NCBI RefSeq assembly: GCF_900188175.1 | Contig: NZ_FZOQ01000034.1 | Span: 1 to 41,064, forward strand | DNA: 41,064 nucleotides | Direction: 5' to 3' | DNA from: Pontibacter ummariensis | GTDB lineage: Bacteria > Bacteroidota > Bacteroidia > Cytophagales > Hymenobacteraceae | In this document: one piece after another, positions 1 through 8,760 of the stretch | Position numbering within the stretch: position 1 is the stretch's first letter | Layout of the letters: each line of letters begins with the position of its first letter | Program-made: the position numbers and the translations under genes | The notes under the pieces: model-generated | Seen by the model: the letters and a program-made list of their open reading frames with translations, nothing else | What the model was told of the DNA's origin: nothing | Databases searched by the model: none

Positions 1-1865
1 CGCTGCCACTGGTAGAGGTTCCGGGTCCCCCCCGTCACAGCCCTGAGCTCCAGGGGCTGGCCCGCGGTGAACCCCAGCGTGTCCGGGGCGGGGATGTCGT
101 TCTGGGGGCTGTAGGTGAAGGTGCCGATGGCGCTGGTGCCCGCCCCCGTCATGTTGGGCTCGATGGCCCCAAAGCCCAGCCGGTTGTCGTCCACCCCCAG
201 GTAAAGGGAGCCGGCCGAGGGGCTGGCGCTGAAGTCGGCCATGCCCGTGAACTGGTTGCCCTCCGCCCCTAGATAAGACAGGTAAGTAAGTGAGGCAAGG
301 GAGGCGGGCAGCTCCCCGGAGTGGGCGTTGCCGCTCAGCCACAGCTCAGTCAGGTACTCCAGGTTGCCCAAGGAGGCCGGGACAGCGCCTGAAAGGCCGT
401 TGTCGCCCAGGTAGACGTAGGTCAGCCATGGCAGGTTCCCCAGCGACTCGGGGATGGCGCCCGAGAGGCTGTTGACGTGAAGGTACAGGTGCTGCAGGCT
501 CGTCATGTTACCCAGAGAGGATGGAACAAGGCCAGTGAATGCGTTGTGGTTCAGCCCCAGCTGCTTGAGGGCCGAAAGGCCGCCCAGCTCGGAGGGAATC
601 GCCCCAGAGAGGTTGTTGTTGTTAAGGTAGAGGTGCTCAAGCGAGGAAAGACTGCTTAACTCTGCTGGTATGCTGCCCGAGAGGCTGTTGCGGTCCAGGT
701 ATAGGTAAACCAGGGAGGAGAGGTTGCCCAGGGCACCTGGGACAGAGCCCGAGAGAGCATTCTCGTTAAGGGCCAGCTCCTGCAGGCTCGTAAGGTTCCC
801 GATAGAGGCGGGGATGTCACCCGAGAGGCTGTTGGCGTTCAGGTAAAGGGCCGTGAGCGAGGAAAGGCTGCCAAGCGAGTCGGGGATACTGCCTGAAAGG
901 CTGTTATGGTCCAGGTAAAGCCCCTGCAGGTAGTAAAGCCTGCCGAAGGACTCCGGGATAGTCCCCGTCAGCGCGTTGCGGTGCAGGTAGAGCTGCTGGA
1001 GGTAGTACAGGTTTCCGAGGGCCGGGGGCAGTGCCCCTGAGAGGCTGTTGTGGTTGAGGTAGAGGTGCCGCAGGTAAGGTAGGCTTCCCAGCTCGGCGGG
1101 TATGCTCCCCGACAGGTTGTTTTTGTCCAGGTACAGGTAGTTCAGGTACTCCAGGCTTCCCAGGGAGGAGGGGACAGTCCCGACAAGATTGTTGCCCGAG
1201 AGGGAGATGCTAGTGATATCACCGCTGGTCACCGTTATACCGTGCCAAGTGCCGAACTCGGCGCTGGTGGTGCCCTGCAGCCAGTTCGTCTTGTTGGTCC
1301 AGCCGGCCCCGCCAGCGCTGTCGTAGAGATCGCGGAGGGCCTGCAGCTCCACGGCGTCAGGCACCAGTCCCTCGGCGTAGCTTACCGCCGTAGCCTCGTC
1401 CCCTGCCATGGGGCCGGAGCCCGCCGACCCGAAGTCCTCCTGCGGCGGGGGCGCCATCTCCCAGGGCTTCTCGCTCTGCGCCAACTGGGACATGGCCTCC
1501 TCCCTCTGCCGCTGCTGGCGCAGGCTTATCCGCTGCTCGACCTCCTTCTCCCTTTCCGATAGCATCAGCGAGTCGCGCGAGCGCAGGTAGGCCCGCACGC
1601 CCTGCTCCCAGCCCAGGCGCCTGCCTGGCCTGTCTTTCTGCGGGTGCAGGTGCCTTGCCCGCAGCCTCAAGAGCTCAGCCTCCAGCTCAGGGGATTGGGC
1701 CCTGCCCTGCGCCAGAATGTAGCTTAGGGGAAGCAGCAGGGTCAAGAGGAAAAAGAGGAAGAAAGGGGCAAGCGCTCCCCTGCCGCGGCTTTTGCGCCCG
1801 GACGGTCGCTGCGGGGCTAAAGTAAGGGCGCGGGAAACTGTTGAGAAAACGCAATAACGTTTCAT
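1..1865 (-). CDS. Secreted plant-type leucine-rich-repeat protein, C-terminus cut by window edge
   Basis: The reading frame is open from an ATG at 1865 to the left edge, about 621 codons, with no stop seen. A basic N-terminus is followed by a hydrophobic segment at about residues 34-52 (signal peptide or anchor), then a charged, Glu/Arg/Gln-rich probable coiled coil (about 55-135). An LRR-capping-like stretch containing GWTNKTNWL comes next. About 13-14 tandem 24-residue repeats follow, of the form LxxLxxLYLxxNxLSGxIPxxLGN, the plant-specific LRR type, spanning roughly bases 205-1215. After the repeats comes a segment like YSPQNDIPAP and the start of an Ig/PKD-like fold (NLYQWQ), as often seen before sorting domains. 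It lies 76 bp downstream of the RHS gene on the same strand and may be cotranscribed. LRR arrays of this kind usually bind protein or glycan; the ligand here is unknown. The missing end probably carries a T9SS or similar tail (inference). Confidence 0.85.
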   Translation of the reverse strand, partial: MKRYCVFSTVSRALTLAPQRPSGRKSRGRGALAPFFLFFLLTLLLPLSYILAQGRAQSPELEAELLRLRARHLHPQKDRPGRRLGWEQGVRAYLRSRDSLMLSEREKEVEQRISLRQQRQREEAMSQLAQSEKPWEMAPPPQEDFGSAGSGPMAGDEATAVSYAEGLVPDAVELQALRDLYDSAGGAGWTNKTNWLQGTTSAEFGTWHGITVTSGDITSISLSGNNLVGTVPSSLGSLEYLNYLYLDKNNLSGSIPAELGSLPYLRHLYLNHNSLSGALPPALGNLYYLQQLYLHRNALTGTIPESFGRLYYLQGLYLDHNSLSGSIPDSLGSLSSLTALYLNANSLSGDIPASIGNLTSLQELALNENALSGSVPGALGNLSSLVYLYLDRNSLSGSIPAELSSLSSLEHLYLNNNNLSGAIPSELGGLSALKQLGLNHNAFTGLVPSSLGNMTSLQHLYLHVNSLSGAIPESLGNLPWLTYVYLGDNGLSGAVPASLGNLEYLTELWLSGNAHSGELPASLASLTYLSYLGAEGNQFTGMADFSASPSAGSLYLGVDDNRLGFGAIEPNMTGAGTSAIGTFTYSPQNDIPAPDTLGFTAGQPLELRAVTGGTRNLYQWQ

Positions 1866-1941
1866 ATCGATACCTTTTGGGTGATGGATGCCTTTGCCCA
1901 CCCCCTTCTCTGCTGGGGCGGGCGGTTAAAGAAAAAGAAGT

Positions 1942-4900
1942 TTATTGTCCGGCGTAGTGGTACTCGTAGCTGTTGAGCACATTGCCCTCGTGGTCCTTGA
2001 CGGCCTTCAGCCGGCCAAAGGAGTCGTACACGTAGTAGGTGGTCCTGCCGTTTGCGTCCGTCGAGGAGGTCATCCCCACCAAAGGATCATAGATGTAGGT
2101 GGTCATTTGTGCATCTGCAGGACAGATGCGAAGATTATCGAACCAGACATCTCCTAAACCATTGTTATCCAACCGTAGCGTAAGCTTTACCACGTCTGCC
2201 GGTACTTGAACCTCCTTCTCTATGTAAACCCACTTTCCTGTAGTGTTGGTACTCGTAAAGTCAGCGTAGGAGAAGAGCTCTGTCTCTCCACCACGCTTCA
2301 TGTAAAGGTGAATGTCGGCACTAGGCCCATTGCTGTACACCCACCCTGAATAGCGAAATATTTTAGGAGCAGACAAAGAAAAATTTAACCACCTATCTCC
2401 TATTTGCACTTTTTCTTCTCCGGAAGAACTACTTATCCTGCCTGATACCCGTCCAGCTTGGCTTCGGTTCTCATCGTAGGAAATGTTGCTTCCCCATGCA
2501 GTTATTTCTTCGAAGCTATCAAAGAAGAGTTCATTATAGTTTGCATGCTTGGCCTCTGCTATAACATATTGCGCATCATACCCCCAAAGGTATGAGATGG
2601 GTACCTTACCTTCCCTATGAAACTGCAAAAGGTTGCCGTTACGCTCGTCATGTTTATCGAAAAAAGTCACGCGCGGCAAGCTTGTAGCACTGGTGTATTC
2701 CGAAATATTCTTCTCCAATATTCTACTCCCTACATATCCGAAAGCCTTTGAAAAGTGAGATACCTGCTCAAAAGTATCTGTACCATAGCTTCTGTTATAT
2801 TTGGTTTCACCAACTACCTCAGAAGGCCTACCTGCGCTCATTAACAAACCATACTCGGTGGCGTCACTGTTCCATGGGTAACTATAGGCTACCTTTACTT
2901 CCCCTCTTGAACTCGCTGTTAAAGTGCTCGTGACAAGATTATAAGTAGAATCGTAACTGTAGGAAGTACTTGTTGCTATATTGCCGGTGGTAGTAAACAA
3001 AGTTTCTTTAGTACTAGAAAGAAGAGTCTCTACATCAAAGATAGGATAGTAGCCAACAAGATTCTGAGCTTGGTATGTATATGGACAGACACTGTCACCA
3101 CAGTTGGACAATTGATAAGCCAGCCCCCCGTGACTAAATATTCGGGCTCCGTGGCGTACCATCGACCGTACGTTCATGTACTCCTTTTCAACTAACTTGA
3201 CACTATCCCCATCCTCGTTAAAAAACGTCACGGATTTAATGGAGCCATTCTCTGGAAAGTTTATGTTTTTGAAGGCAGGTAACGTGGCGCTCATTTGAGA
3301 AAAGTGTCCGTAGCTGTGCGTTACAATATCAGGACTATTATGAAATATAGTCTCAGTACGCCCCTTTCCCGAACCGTTAGATGAGATTTCCCGCCTCGTT
3401 ACTTTCCCGTAACCGACCCCGCTTAGCGAACCGAAGGGGTTAGCTGAAAACATCCCACTGGCATTACTTTCATTTATTTGAAAGTCATAAATGAGCATTT
3501 TGTTTTCCGTACTCGTGATGTCAACTGTTTTCACATTGTACTGCCGAAAAATGTCCATTGGAAGGATAGCCTTGCCGTTCCCGTAATGGTAGACGGTTTC
3601 CTTCAGCTTCTCATCGTCCAAGTCTAAGTACTTGATAGAGGCTATCCGCAAGCCAAGCCCATGGGACACCTGATTAGTGGTTACATTATAATCTGGTACC
3701 CAGTAACTATCGAACTCATTCAACTCATAGTTAAAGACTGCTTTGCCTCCGGTAGGGTAGGTTATTTCCTCCAGCACACCTGCCTTGACATAAAAAAGGT
3801 TGGCCGACATGTTGTTACCATTGTCTGGTTGTCCCTCTAAGGAGGTTAACCTATTCTTAAATCGATATGGGTTAGGTACAACAGAATTGTTAGAAAGCTG
3901 CCCGTTATAGTACCCCCAATAGTCCCTTGCAAAAGAGTTCTTCTTCGGTAGTGGAGTTTCATTATACTTGAACGTATGTTGCGTACCATTGTCTTCCTGT
4001 ACCGAAAGGAGTTTAAGCCTTAACATGGGTAGCTTTAAGCCGTACTGTTCTTCCTCCGGAAAATGATAACCGTTCCCTCCTACAGAGCTTGCATCAAAGT
4101 AAGAGTGGTTAAGCTTAAATACTTTCACCGTTTCTGACGCCCTCACTTTCACACTGTCTAGAGCCCTCGTACCAGCCATGTCCTGCCTTGCTACCGTTGT
4201 AAAAGTTACACTGCCTTTAGGAAAGGTAATTGAGGCTGGATACAAAAACGTTTCTCTGGAATAGGCAGTAGTGGTAAAAACACCCTCAGAGTTCACAGGG
4301 ATAGTTTGCCCCACAAGTCCTCTCACAGGTCCAGTGGTCTGATAACTTGATCCGAGGTAAGTTGGCTTTTGTTGCTTCTGAAAGAACTTAGGATAGCCCT
4401 CTACTGCCAGAGTCTGTGCCCTGCTATAAGTGATACTTATTTCTTTCTTGTTCTTAGTCACAATGCTTGTGAGCATCCACATCTTGATAGATGTGTGCCA
4501 GGATGTGGGGTAAACAGCCGTAAAGTTCTCACTTGCTCCTCTCGATTCGATGACGCTCTTTTCCTCAAAGTGAAACTGCTCGCCGGCAGGTGTTGTGATA
4601 AGCCATCTATCGTCTTGGTAGGATACCTGATAACCTCTCTTATTCAGTACCACCCACTCCCCACTTCGAAAGTCCCGAACCATATTAAGGGAGTGACCAA
4701 GGAAGTTAGCCTTGAACACATCGGGCTCAGAGTCTACATCCTCACTTGTAAAAAGAGTCTCTCTCTTGGTTTCATAATCACCGTTAACAGGTACATAGTA
4801 ACCTGTTGCTATTTTATAACCGTGAGCGGGAGTGGGTTCATACACCTCTACAGGGCTGCTCCAACCTTGACCATCAGTTGAATAAGGCCAATTATAACGT

Positions 4901-5310
4901 AAAGGCAGTTCCTCTACTAACGGTGTGCTATAGAAGTCGGGCAGCATTTGTACCCTGGTCCTGTTAGTCACATTTAGATAGTCATCTACATCATTAACAG
5001 TTTGAATAACACTACCGAAACTTAAATTCCAGCCAAGCCCTATCCAACTTGCCTCCTCGTCCACACGCACTCCTCCTGCATGGTATGATAAAGTAATAGG
5101 AAGCGTTACCCCATCCACCTCAATTTGATACAGTGGGACAGAAATGCTGGGAATACCTGTATATTCGCTAACAGGCAAGTCATCATACTTTAAAAACTGG
5201 TAAGCGGTTGGAGAAGTCGGAGCAAAGTTATCAAGATTGTTCGTAGACTGTCCCCTTGCTTGGAATACTACAAGCATAAGAATAAGAAAGCAGAAGTAAA
5301 GCTTGCTCAT
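1942..5310 (-). CDS. RHS/YD-repeat-type secreted protein
   Basis: This 1122-residue protein has a signal peptide (first ~20 residues, ending near ARGQS). Its N-terminal module is typical of Bacteroidota RHS-like proteins (motifs YTGIPSISVPLY and LSYHAGGVRVDEEASWIGLGWNL). A long middle region follows, with few recognisable repeats (YHYGNGK, YSYPWN). A jelly-roll/carbohydrate-binding-like domain lies at about residues 935-1060 (SGWVYSNGPSADIHLYMKRG; VWFDNLRI). It ends with one or two YD motifs (YIYDPLVGMTSSTDANGRTT, then YDSFGRL) and stops at YHYAGQ. Family members are surface or secreted proteins; a toxin tip beyond the YD part is common but absent here. The last ~150 bp are clearly richer in GC (57-58% over 1981-2100 by count) than the middle (33% in one sampled line), suggesting a mosaic 3' end. 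No clear promoter was seen upstream. Confidence 0.85.
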   Translation of the reverse strand: MSKLYFCFLILMLVVFQARGQSTNNLDNFAPTSPTAYQFLKYDDLPVSEYTGIPSISVPLYQIEVDGVTLPITLSYHAGGVRVDEEASWIGLGWNLSFGSVIQTVNDVDDYLNVTNRTRVQMLPDFYSTPLVEELPLRYNWPYSTDGQGWSSPVEVYEPTPAHGYKIATGYYVPVNGDYETKRETLFTSEDVDSEPDVFKANFLGHSLNMVRDFRSGEWVVLNKRGYQVSYQDDRWLITTPAGEQFHFEEKSVIESRGASENFTAVYPTSWHTSIKMWMLTSIVTKNKKEISITYSRAQTLAVEGYPKFFQKQQKPTYLGSSYQTTGPVRGLVGQTIPVNSEGVFTTTAYSRETFLYPASITFPKGSVTFTTVARQDMAGTRALDSVKVRASETVKVFKLNHSYFDASSVGGNGYHFPEEEQYGLKLPMLRLKLLSVQEDNGTQHTFKYNETPLPKKNSFARDYWGYYNGQLSNNSVVPNPYRFKNRLTSLEGQPDNGNNMSANLFYVKAGVLEEITYPTGGKAVFNYELNEFDSYWVPDYNVTTNQVSHGLGLRIASIKYLDLDDEKLKETVYHYGNGKAILPMDIFRQYNVKTVDITSTENKMLIYDFQINESNASGMFSANPFGSLSGVGYGKVTRREISSNGSGKGRTETIFHNSPDIVTHSYGHFSQMSATLPAFKNINFPENGSIKSVTFFNEDGDSVKLVEKEYMNVRSMVRHGARIFSHGGLAYQLSNCGDSVCPYTYQAQNLVGYYPIFDVETLLSSTKETLFTTTGNIATSTSYSYDSTYNLVTSTLTASSRGEVKVAYSYPWNSDATEYGLLMSAGRPSEVVGETKYNRSYGTDTFEQVSHFSKAFGYVGSRILEKNISEYTSATSLPRVTFFDKHDERNGNLLQFHREGKVPISYLWGYDAQYVIAEAKHANYNELFFDSFEEITAWGSNISYDENRSQAGRVSGRISSSSGEEKVQIGDRWLNFSLSAPKIFRYSGWVYSNGPSADIHLYMKRGGETELFSYADFTSTNTTGKWVYIEKEVQVPADVVKLTLRLDNNGLGDVWFDNLRICPADAQMTTYIYDPLVGMTSSTDANGRTTYYVYDSFGRLKAVKDHEGNVLNSYEYHYAGQ

Positions 5311-6017
5311 ATATTGTTCTTCTTAAAAAAAGTTAACTAATCTTTTCTATAGATGTAGCGCTAAATTCCCCTTTAGGAATGCGTGAAGACAATGCTCGTC
5401 TATTTAAGATAAGCTGAAAGGTTATATCATGTATTTAGCAGTACAGCAGGAACCATCAGCAACTTGCCACGTCCATTTGCTATGGAATACTTGTAGAATG
5501 TTCTTATAATGCGATTTAAACCCTAAATGAATAAGAGGTTTATTATACAATTAATCGCCCTTTGTGAGTAAGATTTACGGCTCAATGCTCTATAATAAAT
5601 TTATATATCATTATATATACGTACCTATATAGTTCATATAGGGTTACAAAAAAGTTCATCTTTCTTTCTTGCTATTAATAGTTTTTGGGCATCCTGTTTA
5701 CCTGTTCTCTTCCTTAAGCTTATACAAGTACTTGACACTGAATAAAAATTAGATAATAAGGCGTAATAGACATCACCTAAACGAAAAGTAGCATGTACTA
5801 TTAATAGCACATACACCAACTAAAACAAACAGGAAAAAACATGAAACACCGCTTGTCTATAATGTTTTAAGTACCACTAGAATCGAGAGGGTCTAGTGGA
5901 TGAGGAAAAGGAAGGAGGCCCTGCTGGCTGACAAGTGGGTGTATTCGGCAGCAGCAGGATAGAGAGAAGGCGCTGCCCTTTGGAGAATCGCCTGGAGCTG
6001 CTGGACGAGCTGGGGGT
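5311..6017. other. AT-rich intergenic region without a supported gene
   Basis: This stretch lies between the RHS gene start and the transposase remnant. Bases 5330-5870 are strongly AT-rich with many short A/T runs and hold only short open frames of no recognised family. From about 5890 the composition rises, and scraps such as a Leu-Leu-Asp-Glu-Leu reading near 5990 may be further decayed ISAs1 transposase sequence. I see no RNA gene or clear promoter here. Confidence 0.5.
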
Positions 6018-6378
6018 TGGCCCGAGTTGAAGTCAGTGGTGACGAAGGAGAGCTAATGCGAGAAGAACGGGAAAACAATTACCGAGACGTACTTTTACCT
6101 CAGCAGCCTGAAGGCTACACCAGCAGAGTTCAACAAGCTGGTGCATAACCACTGGAGCATTGTAAACCGATAGCACTGGCGGCTGGATAAAGCTTCTGGA
6201 AGGACATCTCCCGCTCTAGGAAAGGGAATGCACCGCAGAATATGGCAACCGCCAGAAAGCTAGCACTCCAGCTGCTGGCATAGGTGCAGGACAAGCAAAG
6301 CATGAAGAACAGAAGAAAAAAGATAGATGGCTGGAACGACAAGTACCTCTTAGAGGTAATAAAGGGAGTGTTTAAATA
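6018..6378 (+). pseudogene. ISAs1-family transposase remnant (C-terminal part)
   Basis: Read across stops and one frameshift, the plus strand gives the conserved C-terminal half of ISAs1-family DDE transposases. The first frame reads WPELKSVV, a TAA at 6054, then CEKNGKTITETYFYLSSL and VHNHWSI, a TAG at 6171, and HWRLD. After a frameshift near 6200 it continues DISRSRKGNAPQNMATARKL, a TAG at 6281, then KNRRKKIDGWNDKYLLEVIK. Intact family members have an equivalent of HWxIEN..LHWxLDVxFxED, RxRKGNAPQN and GWDDxYLL. The N-terminal half with the first catalytic acidic residues is missing or unrecognisable, and I could not find terminal inverted repeats. The element is therefore dead; it marks an old insertion beside the RHS gene. 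Confidence 0.85.
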
Positions 6379-6552
6379 CGTTGAAAAGGTTGAATATAAG
6401 CGATTAACACTTTACCTTTAGACATTAATACTTGCAGTCGGATAAAGCAAAGAAGTGGTGCGTGATTCGGTGAGTTAAAGTATTTAGCACCACATAAAGT
6501 ATTGACAATAAAGGCTATTTATCAGCGAGTTAGATTCCTGGCAAGGCCACAA

Positions 6553-6583
6553 AAAAAGCCCCTATTGTATATAGGGGCTTTTT
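6553..6583 (-). terminator. Hairpin terminator
   Basis: A 13-bp perfect stem (AAAAAGCCCCTAT against ATAGGGGCTTTTT) encloses a short loop. T-runs occur on both strands, so it could act both ways. The nearest gene end it could serve is the decayed glycosidase on the minus strand, which finishes about 100 bp away, so this is probably that gene's surviving terminator. Confidence 0.75.
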
Positions 6584-6682
6584 AATTTAATGCTTAAGCT
6601 TTCAAATCGCTACATCAAAGCTGTTTTACTATCCGCTTCTCAGAAGATAAGTTATGCGTTAGCACCTATGTAACCTGTGTTC

Positions 6683-7300
6683 TTAGCTTTTTGAAAAGTA
6701 CTCGGGTGATGGTTTCTGAAAGGCTGGTCGTAACACCACTGGTCCTACCAAGCTGGATTCCAGTAAGGGAGAGTCTTCGGTGTAGTGTTGCCAGGTGGTA
6801 AAGGCGCCCCCTGCCGTTGTCTGACTTCGGTTTGCCCTCCCTGTGCCATTCCGGCAAGGACTGTATGGCACCGCCGCTCAGGCTGGCGAATCCGCTTCCT
6901 CCGGCACAGGGGTATAATCGTACACATCCGGCAGCTGTGCATCGCCAATCAGGCGGTTAGGCCACAGGTTCGTCACCCTCACTTCCAAATTGTTTGATCC
7001 CGCTCTTACGGCATTCGTTACGTCTACCAGGTAAGGGCGCTTCCAATGGATCCCCAGGTCTTTTCTGTTCACCAGCACCTGCCCTAGGTCCAGAAACAGA
7101 CGCCGGTCCATGTTCTTTGGAGCAGCTATCGCATAAGGCTGTATAGCCAGTTGCCCACAACCCATGGGCATAGTAGTTGAAAGCTGCCATACCGGGGGGG
7201 CTGAAAAACACTGCCAGTCTTTTGTGCCCCCAGCGCGCCCACAAGAGAAGATAACAACCCAAAGGCCCCCTAATAAAAGCGACATTTCTTCCGTTACGCA
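6683..7300 (-). pseudogene. GH106-like (alpha-L-rhamnosidase-type) glycosidase, C-terminal remnant
   Basis: The minus strand encodes the C-terminal beta-sandwich signature of large GH106/GH2-like glycosidases, split over several frames. One frame (6878-7130) gives FLDLGQVLVNRKDLGIHW, KRPYLVDVTNAV, NNLEVRVTNLWPNRLIGDAQ and ends early. A second gives SLPEWHREGKPKSDNGRG, and a third FTTWQHYTEDSPLLESSLVG then PVVLR. Intact proteins carry these blocks in this order in one frame just before the C-terminus. Upstream (7130-7300) only scraps recall the usual WGGP block, and the catalytic domain is absent. The enzyme would have acted on rhamnose-containing glycans in the periplasm. At least two frameshifts plus N-terminal truncation show it is nonfunctional. 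GH2-like sugar-binding assignment is an alternative. Confidence 0.8.
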
Positions 7301-7379
7301 TAACCTTAACTCTGTTTCAGGGTAATTACCTAGTGCAAGCCGTTCATCTGGTTTGCGAACTGTACAAGAATAGTTTGCC

Positions 7380-7844
7380 ATGAAATTAATCGACCAAGGC
7401 CTTACACCGACAAAAGCCCTGATATCCTGCTTAGAGGATTACTTTGAGCCTGAGAACTTACACGAGACAGAGAGGCGCAGGACCCCGCGAAAGTTTGAAC
7501 TGATAGAGAACATTCGGGGTAGGTGGACAATTGGCTTCGAAGGTGTGCCAGACCCTAAGGTACTGGTATGCATCTTCGCCTTTTTTGAAACGGACCAGTG
7601 CCGCGACGGGATATCTAAATTAATATTTAACCATGGCACGCCGGAAGCAGTAACGTTTGAGGATGTTGCTGGTAGCTTAAGAGGAGAGTTTGGAGAAACA
7701 ATGGCGCAGGCAATCAGCTTTGCGGCCAAAGAAGCAAAGAAGAGAAGTGAGGAAGACGCTGTTCCCCGCTTCTATTCCCTTAGCCACACGAGGGAAAATC
7801 CTCCGTTCAACCTACAGATGACGAATCTAGGACGACTCTATTAG
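7380..7844 (+). CDS. Hypothetical protein, 154 aa
   Basis: I do not recognise the family. The predicted product is soluble, with no signal peptide or membrane segment: a basic patch at about residues 30-40 (ERRRTPRKFE), a central hydrophobic stretch (PKVLVCIFAFF), and an Ala/Lys/Glu-rich helix near 105-125. The ATG at 7380 overlaps the beginning of an opposing open frame by two bases. It begins directly beside the decayed glycosidase, so it may itself be a recently acquired or truncated gene. Its codon use looks like a real coding frame, but without homologues the call stays moderate. About 75 bp separate it from the following lipoprotein gene, which runs the same way. Confidence 0.5.
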   Translation: MKLIDQGLTPTKALISCLEDYFEPENLHETERRRTPRKFELIENIRGRWTIGFEGVPDPKVLVCIFAFFETDQCRDGISKLIFNHGTPEAVTFEDVAGSLRGEFGETMAQAISFAAKEAKKRSEEDAVPRFYSLSHTRENPPFNLQMTNLGRLY

Positions 7845-7920
7845 AAGCTTTTAAAAGAAATTACCGTAGACAAATGATGCATAAAGCATTTTACACCTTG
7901 CAGTATACCACCACTCATAG

Positions 7921-8274
7921 ATGAAACAACTCCTGACACCTCTTCTTTTTGTAGTTCCCTTAACCATCACTTCCTGTGGCGCTAACAATGATGCAGTAGA
8001 TGAAGCTGAGATGGCATCCACGCCTGTTGCGGAAGAAGAAAGCGTAAGGCTGCCGGCCGATGTGCTCTATGCTACAAAACCGCTTATCAATGGAAAGCTC
8101 TACAACCACCCTGACTTTGACAGTAAAGTGGTCGCCTACTTTGACACGGCACAGCAGATTCAGGTGCTGGATGCCTCAGATAATGTATTTGTGAGGGCGC
8201 GCCTACAACAGGATACCAGCCTGCAGATAGGCTACCTGCCCAAAGCTATACTACCAGAGCGAAACAAAAAGTAA
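7921..8274 (+). CDS. Small lipoprotein with SH3-like domain
   Basis: The 117-residue product begins with a classical lipoprotein signal peptide whose lipobox ends at Cys19 (TITSC). A short acidic linker (about 22-45) and a compact domain follow. The domain's pattern (YATKPLINGKLYNHPDFDSK, IQVLDASDN, LQIGYLPKAIL) resembles bacterial SH3-like repeats, although I cannot confirm this. SH3-like lipoproteins usually bind envelope components. It should sit in the periplasm or outer membrane. It converges with the T9SS-tail gene on the other strand, with a terminator in between. Confidence 0.75.
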   Translation: MKQLLTPLLFVVPLTITSCGANNDAVDEAEMASTPVAEEESVRLPADVLYATKPLINGKLYNHPDFDSKVVAYFDTAQQIQVLDASDNVFVRARLQQDTSLQIGYLPKAILPERNKK

Positions 8275-8326
8275 ACCTTGCCTCACTTTCCTTCTTATCT
8301 TTTTATACTGAAGCCCCACAAACAAA

Positions 8327-8365
8327 AGCGGCAGCCCCTTTCGGGTGGCCACCGCTCTATTTTTA
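8327..8365. terminator. Hairpin terminator between convergent genes
   Basis: AGCGG and CCGCT arms with an inner GCCC/GGGT pairing form a hairpin followed by CTATTTTTAG on the plus strand. It sits between the 3' ends of the lipoprotein gene and the opposing T9SS-tail gene, so it fits a shared terminator. Confidence 0.6.
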
Positions 8366-8379
8366 GCTGTTTAACTTAT

Positions 8380-8760
8380 CTATTTCACTACAACACGCCT
8401 AACGGTACTGAACTTGTCGGCCTCCAACTTTACATAGTACAGGCCTTTGGCAAACCTGTTCAAGTCCACTGTCTTCGACACACCGGCATCGGCACCCGCC
8501 AACGTTTCGCTGTATATCTCGTTACCGATAACATTCATGATGCTTAGCTTCACTTCTGAGGCACGCAGGTTAGAGACAGAAACCGTAAACACGCCATTGC
8601 TAGGGTTAGGATAAATAGACACATCCTCATCGCGCTGCAGGTTAAGCGGTTTATCTCGTTCTTCCTGCTGCGAGGCCTGCACCTGAACCGGGTTCCGGGC
8701 TTGGGCCTGCACCAACAGCACAGACAGAGAAGCAAAAAGCAGAAGTATAAATTGTTTCAT
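8380..8760 (-). CDS. Minimal type IX secretion (Por) sorting-domain protein, 126 aa
   Basis: After a signal peptide (about residues 1-20, ending AQA) there are only some 25 polar residues (QVQASQQEERDKPLNLQRD). A complete T9SS type A C-terminal sorting domain follows: SIYPNPSNGVFTVSV, VIGNEIYSETL, DLNRFAKGLYYVKL and the final VRRVVVK. Such domains normally direct much larger cargo through the type IX pore and are cleaved by the PorU sortase, leaving the cargo on lipopolysaccharide. Here almost no cargo exists. It may be a tiny secreted peptide, a truncated gene, or a decoy; the frame itself is intact. Its presence implies that the host has a type IX secretion system. Confidence 0.88.
   Translation of the reverse strand: MKQFILLLFASLSVLLVQAQARNPVQVQASQQEERDKPLNLQRDEDVSIYPNPSNGVFTVSVSNLRASEVKLSIMNVIGNEIYSETLAGADAGVSKTVDLNRFAKGLYYVKLEADKFSTVRRVVVK

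Noticed and set aside
205..1215. Regular ~72-bp repeats that could suggest a CRISPR or satellite array
   Set aside because: The period is 24 codons in an open minus-strand frame with LRR consensus at each repeat; there are no unique spacers between identical repeats.
5634..5819. 61-codon minus-strand frame in the AT-rich gap
   Set aside because: No family resemblance, low-complexity AT context, no start or terminator support.
6521..6550. TTAGATTCCTGGCAAGGCCAC, resembling a tRNA 3' end next to a terminator
   Set aside because: I could not pair a 5' acceptor strand, D-arm or anticodon arm upstream, so it is not a supported tRNA or attachment site.
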